Source: DATBLE01 sp963719325
Lineage (GTDB): Bacteria > Actinomycetota > Thermoleophilia > Gaiellales > Gaiellaceae
Length of the DNA: 64,000 nucleotides
Assembly: GCA_963719325.1 (NCBI GenBank)
Contig: CAVRBW010000014.1
Coordinates: forward strand, 1-64,000
Direction of reading: 5' to 3'
The notes beneath the pieces were generated by a model. It had not been told where the DNA came from, did not search any database, and was given only the letters and a program-made list of their open reading frames with translations. Within the stretch, counting starts at the first letter, position 1; every line of letters begins with the position of its first letter. Of this stretch, positions 46,400-54,591 are shown one piece after another. The position numbers and the translations under genes are program-made.

Positions 46400-47655
46400 C
46401 GCGGGGCGTTCGCTCGGTTCGAGATCAGCAACAGGCCGGCGAGGAGGATGAAGTTGGCGACGACGCTCGAGCCTCCGTAGCTGACGAACGGCAAGGTGAT
46501 CCCGGTGAGCGGCGCCTCACGAAGCAGGCCGCCGACGTTGATGAACGCCTGCAGGGCGAAGGCGAACGTCAGCCCTGCTCCGAGCAGCTTCGAGAAACCG
46601 TCCTGCGCCAGCATCGAGATCCGGAAGCCGCGCAGCGCGAACACCATGTAGAGGAGGAGCACGGCCGCCGCGCCGATCAGGCCGAGCTCTTGCGCGAGCG
46701 CCGAATAGATGAAATCCGAGTTGACGTGCGGGATCAGGTCGTTTCCGCCCGTGGTCGTGAACGTCCCCCGCCCGAGCCCCGTGCCTCCGAATCCCCCGTT
46801 GCCCACCGCGTAGAGGCCCTGCACGGTCTGATAGCAGGAGCCGTGCACGTCTTGCCAGGGGTCGAGGAAGCAGTCGACGCGCGTCCGGACGTGTGCGATC
46901 GAGTGGTACGCGGCGACCGCCCCGCCGACGAACAGGCCGATGCCGATCGCGGTGAAGACCAGCCGACCTGTGGCGACGTAGAGCATCGCCAGGAAGATCC
47001 CGAAGTAGAGGAACGCGCTGCCGAGGTCGTTGGTCTCGACGAGGACGAGCATCGCCGCACCCCAGATCGCGAGCAGCGGGCCGAAGTCCTTCAGCCGGCC
47101 CTGGGCGAGGACCTCGCGCTTCTCGCGGAGGTAGCCGGCGAGGAAGACGATCAGCGCGACCTTCGCCAGCTCGCCGGGCTGGAACTGCAACGGTCCGATC
47201 TTCACCCAGAGCCGGGCGCCGTTGATCCGCGCTCCGATCACCGGGAAGGCGGGGAGGATCAGCAGGCCGAGCGCGGAGAGGCCGAACAGGTACTTGTAGC
47301 TCTCGAGGACACGGAAGTCGGGGCGGAGGAGGAGCAAGGTCGCCGAGAACACGCCGACGCCGACGACGATCCAGAAGCCCTGGCGGAACGCGTCGCTCGG
47401 CCCGAGCCGGTAGATCTCCGTCAGGCCGATCGCGGTCAGCAGGCCCGTGAGCGGCAGGAGAAACGGGTCCGCCCAGGGAACGGCCACACGTGCGACGGCG
47501 TGGGCGGTCAGGTAGAGCCCGAGGAAGATGAGCGCGTAGGTGACCGAGCCTGCCGAGATCACCGACTGCCGGGCGATGTAGACGCTCGCGAACCCGAGGC
47601 CGGTGAGCACCCCGACCGCGACCAGGTTGGCCAGCTCCCGATTTCGTGCGCTCAT
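46396..47655 (-). CDS. rodA: SEDS-family peptidoglycan glycosyltransferase (RodA/FtsW)
   Basis: 419 residues with about ten membrane helices. SEDS signatures: 'GARLWVKIGPLQFQPGELAKVALIVFLAGYL' region, 'LVETNDLGSAFLYFGIFLAML' (catalytic-region Asp), 'GNGGFGGTGLGRG', and the C-terminal 'GGLLREAPLTGITLPFVSYGGSS'. It polymerises lipid II together with PbpA. ATG 47655 is chosen; the open frame upstream to 47718 is repeat copy C and not conserved. The 'GGxLREAPLTG' block is of the FtsW/RodA actinobacterial type. Confidence 0.95.
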   Translation of the reverse strand: MSARNRELANLVAVGVLTGLGFASVYIARQSVISAGSVTYALIFLGLYLTAHAVARVAVPWADPFLLPLTGLLTAIGLTEIYRLGPSDAFRQGFWIVVGVGVFSATLLLLRPDFRVLESYKYLFGLSALGLLILPAFPVIGARINGARLWVKIGPLQFQPGELAKVALIVFLAGYLREKREVLAQGRLKDFGPLLAIWGAAMLVLVETNDLGSAFLYFGIFLAMLYVATGRLVFTAIGIGLFVGGAVAAYHSIAHVRTRVDCFLDPWQDVHGSCYQTVQGLYAVGNGGFGGTGLGRGTFTTTGGNDLIPHVNSDFIYSALAQELGLIGAAAVLLLYMVFALRGFRISMLAQDGFSKLLGAGLTFAFALQAFINVGGLLREAPLTGITLPFVSYGGSSVVANFILLAGLLLISNRANAPR

Positions 47656-47683
47656 GGGATGACCTCGGGACCTCGGGAGAAGC

Positions 47684-47812
47684 CCGCCGCCGCGACCGAC
47701 CTGGCGGGCGCGGCACACAACCGTCTCAGGGGTACGAACGGGGATGGGGAGGGGGGGCCATGGGGGGAACCGGCCGTTCCCCCCATGAGAGCGAGCCGCC
47801 AGGCGAGCGGCA
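47684..47812. repeat. Dispersed palindromic repeat, copy C
   Basis: The flank gccgccgcgaccgacctg...gcggcacac (47686-47718) is followed by the core at 47759-47787 (catggggggaac pairing with gttccccccatg, loop cggcc) and then gagcgagccgccaggcgagcgg. Same order and orientation as copy F. It fills the rodA-ppp intergenic gap. Confidence 0.8.
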
Positions 47813-48988
47813 CTACGGCACGACCTCCGCCTCGTAGTGCTTGACCGCGTCCAGCGCCGTGCCGTAGCTCCGCAGGTCGTGGTCGAACAGGCGGCGCCTC
47901 TCCGCCTGTGAGAGCTGGCCGGCGAGGACGGGGCTCTCGTACCGCACTCGGTACAGGCGTACGCTCCCGACGATGTTCCACGGGAATCCTTGGTAGACGG
48001 CGACGTGGCCGTTTGGCTGCGCTCCGACGAAGTACGAGCGGGAGAGGGTCCAGACGACCAGCGCGGTGAGGACGACGAGGCCGCTGACCGAGACGGCGAC
48101 GATCGCGCCGCGCGAGACCCGGCGGCTCCGTCGCGGCGCGGCCGGCGCTTCGAGTCCCTCGCGCGTGACCAGCATCGTCTCGTCGATCACCGGCACGTGC
48201 TCGAGCCCGGAGAGCGTCGGCTCGTCGTCGGCCCGGTCGTCGGCGGCGACCGGCACGAGCGCCCCGGTGTCCTCCGAGGTCTCGGCGCCGATCTCGAAGA
48301 CGACGACGGTGATGTTGTCCTCGCCGCCGCCCTTGTTCGCCGCGTCGACCAGGGACTGAGCCGCGCTTCGGAGGTCGGAGCGGTTCCGCTCGACGATGCC
48401 GAGGATCGTCTGGTCGTCGACCATCGAGGTCAGCCCGTCCGAGCAGAGCATGAACACGTCGCCCGGCTGCGTCTCGACCGAGAAGGCGTCGACGTCGACG
48501 TCGGGATCGGTTCCGAGCACACGCGTGATCACCGAGCGCTGCGGGTGCACGTCGGCCTCCGCCTGCGAAAGCCTGCCGCTGCGGACGAGCTCGGCGACGA
48601 GAGAATGGTCCTCGGTCAGCTGCTCGAGCCGGCCCTGGCGGATGCGGTATGCGCGGGAGTCGCCGACGTGCCCGATCCGTACGGCACCGTCCTGGACGAG
48701 CGCGGCGGTCATCGTCGTCCCCATCCCGGAGCGGGCCTCGTCCTTGGCCGCCGCTTCGAAGACACGGCGATTCGCCTCCTGGATCAGGGCCACGACCGCG
48801 TCGTCGCCCTCCTGCGACCCCGAATCGCGGAGAACCGAGGCGGCGATCCTCGAGGCGATCTCGCCCGCCTGGGCGCCGCCCATGCCGTCGGCCACGGCGA
48901 ACAGCGGCGGTTCGAGGACGAACGAATCCTCGTTCCGGCGCCGACGGCGACCCGCGTCGGAGACCGCAGCGCGCTGGCCGAGACTCAT
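47813..48988 (-). CDS. pstP: PP2C-family Ser/Thr phosphatase (PstP-like)
   Basis: 391 residues. PPM motifs in order: 'RRRNEDSFV', 'FAVADGMGGAQAGE', 'GMGTTMTAALV', 'IGHVGDSRAYRIR', 'LTEDHSLVAELV', 'FMLCSDGLTSMVDD' and 'GGEDNITVVVF'. These supply the metal-binding Asp residues. A linker, one helix ('IVAVSVSGLVVLTALVVWTL') and an external tail follow, as in mycobacterial PstP. It reverses the PknB-type phosphorylations encoded around it. Overlaps the FhaB-like gene by 4 bp. Confidence 0.95.
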   Translation of the reverse strand: MSLGQRAAVSDAGRRRRRNEDSFVLEPPLFAVADGMGGAQAGEIASRIAASVLRDSGSQEGDDAVVALIQEANRRVFEAAAKDEARSGMGTTMTAALVQDGAVRIGHVGDSRAYRIRQGRLEQLTEDHSLVAELVRSGRLSQAEADVHPQRSVITRVLGTDPDVDVDAFSVETQPGDVFMLCSDGLTSMVDDQTILGIVERNRSDLRSAAQSLVDAANKGGGEDNITVVVFEIGAETSEDTGALVPVAADDRADDEPTLSGLEHVPVIDETMLVTREGLEAPAAPRRSRRVSRGAIVAVSVSGLVVLTALVVWTLSRSYFVGAQPNGHVAVYQGFPWNIVGSVRLYRVRYESPVLAGQLSQAERRRLFDHDLRSYGTALDAVKHYEAEVVP

Positions 48989-49482
48989 CGTTCGAAACGG
49001 ACGTCGGTCGAGCCCACGCGGATCACGTCCCCCGGCGCAAGCCGGCGCGGCTTCTCGAGCCTGGCTCCGTTCACGTACGTCCCGTTGGTCGAGCCGATGT
49101 CTTCGACCCAGACGCCGTCCCGGCGAGGCTCGATGCGCGCGTGCCGTGCGGAAGCGAAGTCGTCGCTGTCGAGGGCGATGTCGTTCTGAGAGCCCCGACC
49201 GATCGTGACCGCCCGCGCGTTGAGTGCGTGCGCGTCGCCGTCCGGGAAGACGAGCCGGCCGGTGCCGGCCGACTTGGGCGTGGCCGTTCCCAGCAGGCTG
49301 GATGCTTGCTGCGGCGTCAAGACGAAGCTTTCCTGCGGGAGCCGGAGATCGCGGCTCGCTGTCCGGACGATGCGCCAGATGAACAGGTAGAGCAGCAGGA
49401 GGAACAGGATCTTCAGGATCAGCAGCGCCTCGCCGACCGCGATCGAGGCTGTCACGAGCGGCCCACCGGCGGGGTTACTCAA
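48985..49482 (-). CDS. fhaB: FHA domain protein with N-terminal membrane helix (FhaB/FipA-like)
   Basis: 165 residues. A helix near residues 18-38 ('LILKILFLLLLYLFIWRIV') precedes an FHA domain with 'VTIGRGSQNDIAL', 'SARHARIE' and 'VWVEDIGSTNGTYVNG' (G-R, S-x-x-H, N-G). FHA domains bind phosphothreonine on kinase targets. In mycobacteria FipA links PknA/B to FtsZ and FtsQ at the septum. It overlaps fhaA by 8 bp and ppp by 4 bp. Confidence 0.93.
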   Translation of the reverse strand: MSNPAGGPLVTASIAVGEALLILKILFLLLLYLFIWRIVRTASRDLRLPQESFVLTPQQASSLLGTATPKSAGTGRLVFPDGDAHALNARAVTIGRGSQNDIALDSDDFASARHARIEPRRDGVWVEDIGSTNGTYVNGARLEKPRRLAPGDVIRVGSTDVRFER

Positions 49483-50248
49483 GGAGCCTCCGTTCGAAGA
49501 GCAGCTCCGTCGAGCCGATCGTGATCGTGTCGCCGCTCTCCAGCTTCGCGCGGGCCGCCCGCCGGCCGTTGACCAGCGTGCCGTTCGTCGAGTCGAGGTC
49601 GATCAGCCAGTATGCGGACCCCTCCTGCCGGAGTTCGGCGTGACGGCGCGAGGCGTTCGGATCGGCCAGCTGGATGTCGCAGTCCTTCGACCGGCCGAGC
49701 ACGACGCGACGCTTGTCGATCTCGTGTCGGGTGCTGTTCATCGTCAGGGTGACGAGCTCTCGCGCGAGGGCGACGTCGAAGGCAGGCTCTTCGGGCACCA
49801 GCGGCTCGCGGGGCCTGTAGACCATCGTCGCCCCAGGCTCGGCTCTTGGTGCCACGTCGTCGCCGGGCGCGGGCCGCTCGCGCTGAACCATGCGCGTCGC
49901 GATCCCGAACTCGCCGATCGCGAGATCGTCGTCGGTCTCGAACAGGACCTTTGGGCCGGTGAGCAGGACGTAGCCCTCGCGCCGTGCGTGCTCGGCGAGG
50001 TAGTCGCAAAGCTCCGTGGCGAGCGAAGGCTCGTAGCTTGCGAACTGGCCCCGATCGGGCGTCGAGAGGTAGATCGTGTACTCGTTCGGCACGTAGATGC
50101 GGGAAACGCTGACGGTGCGGTGGTCGTCCATCTCCTTGACCAGCTTTCGAGCCAGCTCGACGGGCTGGACGTTCGTCCGGAACGCGCGGCCGAACAGGCC
50201 CTCGAAGAGGCCCTCGATCTTCTGCTCGATGGTGCGCAGCACGTTCAC
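49475..50248 (-). CDS. fhaA: FHA domain protein with DUF3662 N-terminus (FhaA-like)
   Basis: 257 residues. The N-terminal DUF3662 domain (~1-120: 'EQKIEGLFEGLFGRAFRTNVQPVELARKL' region) and a C-terminal FHA domain ('VVLGRSKDCDIQLADPNASRRHAEL' region; 'DLDSTNGTLVNG') are the FhaA architecture. In mycobacteria FhaA binds phosphorylated MviN to control lipid II flipping. It is the first gene of the fhaA-fhaB-ppp-rodA-pbpA-pknB run. A further kinase gene ends 25 bp upstream. Confidence 0.94.
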   Translation of the reverse strand: MNVLRTIEQKIEGLFEGLFGRAFRTNVQPVELARKLVKEMDDHRTVSVSRIYVPNEYTIYLSTPDRGQFASYEPSLATELCDYLAEHARREGYVLLTGPKVLFETDDDLAIGEFGIATRMVQRERPAPGDDVAPRAEPGATMVYRPREPLVPEEPAFDVALARELVTLTMNSTRHEIDKRRVVLGRSKDCDIQLADPNASRRHAELRQEGSAYWLIDLDSTNGTLVNGRRAARAKLESGDTITIGSTELLFERRLLE

Positions 50249-50273
50249 AGGCGGGGTCTTCCCGCCGCCGAGT

Positions 50274-51953
50274 CTAGCTCCCGGCTACCAAACGGAGACG
50301 CGCCCGCACAGGCGAAAGCCGCCGCAGAAACGGGGAAAACGAGGGCAGCGGCCGGACCGCACCCGGCTCCACCGCGATCAGCACGGCGCTCGCCCAGGCG
50401 GCGGCGACCAGGGGGAGCGCGGCGGCTGCGGGGTCGGCGATCAGGGTCAGGACCGTGAGCAGCGCTCCGAAGCCCGCGCCACCCCATGGCCCCCGATGAC
50501 GGCACGTTGTCACGGCCGCCGCCGCAGCTGCGAAGGCGAGCGTCTCGAGCAGCAGCCCGTGGGCGCCGGTCAGCCCGTCCGAGAGCGCCGAGAATGCAGC
50601 CAGCGGCCCGTCGATCCCGCCGAGTGACAGGTCGGGCGCTGCGCCGCCCACGAGTGGGAGGGCATCACCGGCAAGACGTGCCGTTACCGCGGCGGCCAGC
50701 ATCGCGGCGCAGGCCTGCGCCGCGCGCCTGACCGGCCCGCCGGCCGCGAGCACGGCGAGGGGGATGAAGCCGAGCGCCCCCAGCGGTGCGAGCAGTGGGC
50801 CGAGTACGAACAGAAGCGCCGCCCGCGGCCGCGTCCAGAAGAGCGCCAGCCAGCCCAGAGCAAGTGCGGAGTACAGGATCGCGAGCCCGAGCGCGATGTT
50901 GCCGAGCGGGAGCACGGGGACGGCGAGCGCGAAAGCGAGACCGAGGCGCGGAGCCGCGAATGACAGCAGCGCCGCCAGGGCGGCGAGCCCGATCGACCAG
51001 TGCGCCGGGAAAAACGGCAGGGCCGCTGCGCTCCAACCGGCGAGCAAGGCGGGTGGAATCGTGGGCAGGGCGCGCGGCAGGAGAGGCGGGATGGCGAGGC
51101 GACGCGGGATGCGAGCCGTTCTCGGCCGCGCCCTGGCTGCGCGTCGCAGGCCGACGGCGAGCTTCGCCGCGACGGGACGCTTCGCAGGATCGATCGCGAG
51201 GGCGCTGTCGATCAGTTGAACGAGCGGCTTCGGCAGGTCCGGCCGGGCGCTCGCCAGCGAAGGCGCGCCGCGGCCGATCCGCTTCGCGAGCTCGAGGAAG
51301 GGTCCGGAGCCGAACGGATGACGGCCGGCGAGCGCCTCCCAGAGCAGCACTCCCGTCGACCAGACGTCTGTCGCCGTCTCGGCGGTCTTGCCGGCGAGCC
51401 GCTCCGGCGAGATGTACGCGAGGGTGCCCGGAACGTCGCCGGCGGCCGTCAGGGTTTCCTCTTCGGTGACGAGCGCTAGCCCGAAGTCGAGGAGACGAAC
51501 GGAGACGTCAGTCCCGTCGGTGAGCAGGACGTTCGAGGGTTTGATGTCGCGGTGAACGATTCCGCGGGCGTGCGCATGGGCGAGCCCTTCGAGGATCTGT
51601 GCCGCTGCCTCGACGGCTGCCTGGTCGTCCAGCTCGCCGTGCTCGAGTGCGTGGCGAAGCGTGCGCCCCGGCACGTACTCGTATGCGATGTAGACGTGGG
51701 CCTTGTCGCGGGCGAGCGAGTACGCGCGCAGGCAGGCCGGGTGGCGCAGCTGCGCGGCTGCGGTTGCCTCCCGCTCGGCGCGCGGGCCGGCCGTGCCGGT
51801 TCGCGGAACGATCTTGAGAGCGACCTCACGGTCGTGCTTCTCGTCGTAGGCATGCCAAACGGACCCCATTCCGCCGCTGCCGAGCGGGCGCAAAGGCCGG
51901 TAGCGACCGAGGACGAGCGCGGTCAGCGGCGCGGCTGCAGGGGTCTCCGCCAT
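50274..51953 (-). CDS. Ser/Thr protein kinase with polytopic membrane C-terminus
   Basis: 559 residues. Kinase domain (~15-280): 'PLGSGGMGSVWHAYD', 'GIVHRDIKPSNVLL', 'VRLLDFGLALV' (D-F-G), 'VPGTLAYISPERLAG'. Instead of a sensor domain, the last ~260 residues contain eight or nine hydrophobic segments rich in Ala/Leu. This is unusual but known in some actinobacterial kinases. It may sense membrane state or couple to a transporter-like module. ATG 51953 is chosen since the upstream frame lacks kinase similarity. It lies upstream of fhaA on the same strand, at the position of an extra pknA-like gene. Confidence 0.88.
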   Translation of the reverse strand: MAETPAAAPLTALVLGRYRPLRPLGSGGMGSVWHAYDEKHDREVALKIVPRTGTAGPRAEREATAAAQLRHPACLRAYSLARDKAHVYIAYEYVPGRTLRHALEHGELDDQAAVEAAAQILEGLAHAHARGIVHRDIKPSNVLLTDGTDVSVRLLDFGLALVTEEETLTAAGDVPGTLAYISPERLAGKTAETATDVWSTGVLLWEALAGRHPFGSGPFLELAKRIGRGAPSLASARPDLPKPLVQLIDSALAIDPAKRPVAAKLAVGLRRAARARPRTARIPRRLAIPPLLPRALPTIPPALLAGWSAAALPFFPAHWSIGLAALAALLSFAAPRLGLAFALAVPVLPLGNIALGLAILYSALALGWLALFWTRPRAALLFVLGPLLAPLGALGFIPLAVLAAGGPVRRAAQACAAMLAAAVTARLAGDALPLVGGAAPDLSLGGIDGPLAAFSALSDGLTGAHGLLLETLAFAAAAAAVTTCRHRGPWGGAGFGALLTVLTLIADPAAAALPLVAAAWASAVLIAVEPGAVRPLPSFSPFLRRLSPVRARLRLVAGS

Positions 51954-52009
51954 CCCGATCACACCTTTCCCGCGCGACACGAAACTCCTTTTGCCCGCAA
52001 GGAATGGGC

Positions 52010-52015
52010 TAGAGT
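52010..52015 (+). promoter_or_regulatory. -10 element (TAGAGT)
   Basis: TAGAGT 26 nt before ATG 52042, with a ggggaaga ribosome site in between, gives a normal leadered transcript for the downstream membrane protein. Confidence 0.45.
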
Positions 52016-52041
52016 GGCCCGAATTCCGGGGAAGATCGGCC

Positions 52042-53193
52042 ATGACCGAGCGCGACACCGACCTCGATTTCGACTTCTTCGACGAGGAGCCCAGCCCGGG
52101 CGAGCCGTTGGAGGACGATGGACCGACCCGGGAGCCGCTCCGGCGTCAGTCCCGCCGGCCGCCGACCGGACGTCCTCCTGTCGGGGTCACCCCGCTCGCC
52201 CGGCTCGCCGGCCTGATTGCCTTCGCGATTCTGATCATCGTTCTGCTGGTGTTCTGGATCTCGAGCTGCCAGGGCGCGGGCAAGAAGAGCTCCTACAAGC
52301 GCTACATGGAAAAGGTCGCCGTCATCGCCAAGGACTCCGAGCAGATCGGTCGTGAGCTGAACGACGCCCTGACCACACAGGGAATCAAGTTCAGCGAGCT
52401 GAACACGAAGCTGTCCGGGCTCGCCCAGCGTGAGCAGCAGAACGTTGCCGCCGCGCGGGACATGAGCACGCCGGGCTCGCTTCGCCTCCAGCACCAAGAG
52501 GCGATCGAAGCGCTCGAGTTCCGCGTCAGCGGTCTCCGCGGACTGGCGCTTGCGTTCACGCAGGCCTCCAAGTCGCCGAAGAACGTGACGGGCAACGCAC
52601 TTTCGCTGACCGGGCAGGCCGAGCGCCTGGTCTCAGGCGACGTCGTCTGGGACGACCTGTTCAAGGACCCGGCGATCGAAGAGCTGCGGCGCCAGGGCAT
52701 CACCGGTGTGGCAGTTCCCGACTCGACCTTCGTGCCGAACCCGGATTACGCCAGCACCCGCTTCTGGGAGGCGATCCTGCAGCGTCTGCAAGGCGCGGCG
52801 ACGACCGGAGGCACCACGGGCGGTTTGCACGGCACCGGGCTCATCTCCCTCAAAGCGAACCCGGGCAGCCACGAGCTCTCCGCGGACACGGAGAACACCG
52901 TGACGGCGACCACCGATCTCTCCTTCGCGGCCGTCGTCGAGGACACGGGCGACTCGCAAGAGGTGCAGGTCAAGGTGACGCTGACGATCGTGCAGAGCCC
53001 GAAGCCGATCGTCCAGACCAAGACGATCGACCTGATCAATCCCGGCGAGCAGAAGACGGTCGTGTTCAACAACCTCGGCCAGGTGCAGTTCGCGACCCGC
53101 ACCACCGTGAAGGTCGACGTCGCCCCGGTGCCAGGTGAGGCGAACACGTCCAACAACTCGCGAGCGTTCCAGGTCATCTTCTCGCTCGGGTAA
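52042..53193 (+). CDS. Single-pass membrane protein of unknown function
   Basis: 383 residues. A highly acidic N-terminus (DTDLDFDFFDEEPSPGEP) and a basic stretch precede one membrane helix ('LAGLIAFAILIIVLLVFWI', ~55-73). Outside there is a helical region with coiled-coil character (~85-230) and a C-terminal beta-sandwich ('GSHELSADTENTVTATTDL', 'VKVTLTI', 'GEANTSNNSRAFQV') similar to CARDB-like domains. It diverges from the polytopic kinase gene. Asp/Glu-rich cytosolic tail could be a kinase substrate, but this is inference. Confidence 0.7.
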   Translation: MTERDTDLDFDFFDEEPSPGEPLEDDGPTREPLRRQSRRPPTGRPPVGVTPLARLAGLIAFAILIIVLLVFWISSCQGAGKKSSYKRYMEKVAVIAKDSEQIGRELNDALTTQGIKFSELNTKLSGLAQREQQNVAAARDMSTPGSLRLQHQEAIEALEFRVSGLRGLALAFTQASKSPKNVTGNALSLTGQAERLVSGDVVWDDLFKDPAIEELRRQGITGVAVPDSTFVPNPDYASTRFWEAILQRLQGAATTGGTTGGLHGTGLISLKANPGSHELSADTENTVTATTDLSFAAVVEDTGDSQEVQVKVTLTIVQSPKPIVQTKTIDLINPGEQKTVVFNNLGQVQFATRTTVKVDVAPVPGEANTSNNSRAFQVIFSLG

Positions 53194-53196
53194 CGG

Positions 53197-53670
53197 TTGA
53201 GCTTCGAGGCCTGGATTGCGATCGGAGCGGTCGTCGTCGGGGCCGTTGCGATCGTGATCGCCTGGCGGGCGTACGCGAGCCTGGCTGCGGTGCGGAAGGG
53301 TCAGGAGGTGTTGCTCGGCGGGGGCGCCAAGGACGACGTCGTCGAGTTCGCCGTCTCGCTCCAGGGCCGCATCGACGATCTGCACCGAGCGGTCGACGAG
53401 ATCGCCGCGGCGCTCGCTCGTGTCGACCGGCGCGTCGACGGGTCGCTCTCCCGGACCGGACTCGTTCGCTACGACGCCTACGAGGATACGGGCGGTCACC
53501 AGTCCGCATCGGTCGCCCTGCTCGACTCCACCCGCTCGGGAATCGTGCTGACCGCGATCCAGGGGCGTGACTACGCGCGGGTGTACGTGAAGCAGCTCGA
53601 CCGCGGACGAACCTCGATCGCACTCTCGCCGGAGGAGCTCCAAGCGGTCGAGCGCGCGATGGCCGAGTAG
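53197..53670 (+). CDS. DUF4446 family membrane-anchored protein
   Basis: 157 residues: N-terminal helix ('AWIAIGAVVVGAVAIVIAWRA'), short coiled coil ('VSLQGRIDDLHRAVDEIAAALARV') and the conserved DUF4446 core 'GLVRYDAYEDTGGHQSASVALLD' with 'TAIQGRDYARVYVK' and 'SPEELQAVERAM'. Widely conserved in Gram-positives next to parB or other loci; function unknown. TTG 53197 begins 3 nt after the previous stop. The final 27 nt of the gene recur at 53836. Confidence 0.9.
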   Translation: MSFEAWIAIGAVVVGAVAIVIAWRAYASLAAVRKGQEVLLGGGAKDDVVEFAVSLQGRIDDLHRAVDEIAAALARVDRRVDGSLSRTGLVRYDAYEDTGGHQSASVALLDSTRSGIVLTAIQGRDYARVYVKQLDRGRTSIALSPEELQAVERAMAE

Positions 53671-53835
53671 CGCGGGGGGTAGCGCGGGGGGAACAGCCGG
53701 TTCCCCCCGCGAGCCCCCCTCCCGGGCACGCGTGGTGAGTCGTGCTTGCGCTCCGGCGAGAGCGCGGTCTCGCCTCCGCGCGCAGACGCCGGTCACCCAA
53801 CAACTCTTCACGCCTGCACGCAAGCGGTTGGCCGT
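53668..53835. repeat. Dispersed palindromic repeat, copy D, flanked by a 27-bp direct repeat
   Basis: The core at 53683-53711 pairs cgcggggggaac with gttccccccgcg (loop agccg). A ggcacgcgtg and ctccg tail follow as in copy A. The sequence is bounded by 27-bp direct repeats (53641-53667 and 53836-53862, one mismatch) that copy the 3' end of the DUF4446 gene. Confidence 0.8.
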
Positions 53836-53878
53836 CAAGCGGTCGAGCGCGCGATGGCAGAGAGCCAAGGGCCGAGGG

Positions 53879-53884
53879 TACGCT
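53879..53884 (+). promoter_or_regulatory. -10 element (TACGCT) of the HNH gene
   Basis: TACGCT ends 10 nt before TTG 53895. It supports a short or absent leader. Confidence 0.35.
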
Positions 53885-53894
53885 TAACGGCGCA

Positions 53895-54410
53895 TTGGCC
53901 CAGGTCCTCGTCCTGAACGCGAGCTACGAGCCTCTCAACGTCTGCACGGTCCGCCGCGCGCACGTGCTCGTGTTCAAGGGGAAGGCGGAGGTGCTGGAGG
54001 AGCACGAGACACCGCTCCACTCGGCAACCACGACGTTCCCCCGTCCGCACGTCATCCGGCTCGTCACCTACGTTCGCGTCCCGCGCGCGGCGCAGCGGAA
54101 GATCTCGCGACGGGCGCTCTTCGCGCGAGACGACTGGAGCTGCGTCTACTGCGGGACGAGTGGTGGGCGCCTGACGCTCGACCATGTCGTCCCGCGCAGC
54201 CGGGGCGGGGGCTCGGTGTGGGAGAACGTGGTCACCGCCTGCGCGCCGTGCAACCTGCGCAAGGGCGACCGCCTGCCCGAGGAGGCCTCGATGACGCTGA
54301 GACGCCCCCCGCGTCCACCCGCGCCGGTCCTCTTCATCCGTCTCGCAGCGCCGTCAGGTTTCCCGACGAGCTGGCGACCGTATCTCGATTCGTCGCTCGC
54401 TGCGGCCTAA
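53895..54410 (+). CDS. HNH endonuclease family protein
   Basis: 171 residues. The N-terminus 'QVLVLNASYEPLNVCTVRRA' is characteristic of the stand-alone actinobacterial/cyanobacterial HNH proteins. The HNH/zinc core is 'CVYCG' and 'LTLDHVVPRSRGGGSVWENVVTACAPCNLRKGDR' (D-H, N, two C-x2-C pairs). The first His of H-N-H is in 'LDHV'. Such proteins are conserved housekeeping-like HNH nucleases of unknown role. TTG 53895 is the first in-frame start before the conserved N-terminus. Confidence 0.88.
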   Translation: MAQVLVLNASYEPLNVCTVRRAHVLVFKGKAEVLEEHETPLHSATTTFPRPHVIRLVTYVRVPRAAQRKISRRALFARDDWSCVYCGTSGGRLTLDHVVPRSRGGGSVWENVVTACAPCNLRKGDRLPEEASMTLRRPPRPPAPVLFIRLAAPSGFPTSWRPYLDSSLAAA

Positions 54411-54427
54411 CGGCCGCAGCTCGCTCT

Positions 54428-54560
54428 CACGGGGGAAACAGCCGGTTTCCCCCGTGGCCCCCTTCCCCGGAACAGCCGGAAGTCTCCTGGCTGAGAGCCG
54501 TCTTCACAGCAAGCGGTCGTGTGCCGCGCCCGCCAGGTCGGTCGCAGCGACGGTGTGACA
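54428..54560. repeat. Dispersed palindromic repeat, copy E
   Basis: The core at 54428-54456 pairs cacgggggaaac with gtttcccccgtg (loop agccg). It is followed by ggcccccttcccc and the gtgtgccgcgcccgcc/ggtcggtcgc flank (54518-54545). Same orientation as copy G. Confidence 0.85.
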
Positions 54561-54579
54561 TCTTGTCCGACGGGCGGCG

Positions 54580-54585
54580 TATAGA
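54580..54585 (+). promoter_or_regulatory. -10 element (TATAGA) of the SIMPL gene
   Basis: TATAGA ends 6 nt before ATG 54592, with gtgaca 19 bp upstream as a possible -35. Confidence 0.5.
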
Positions 54586-54591
54586 GGGCAC

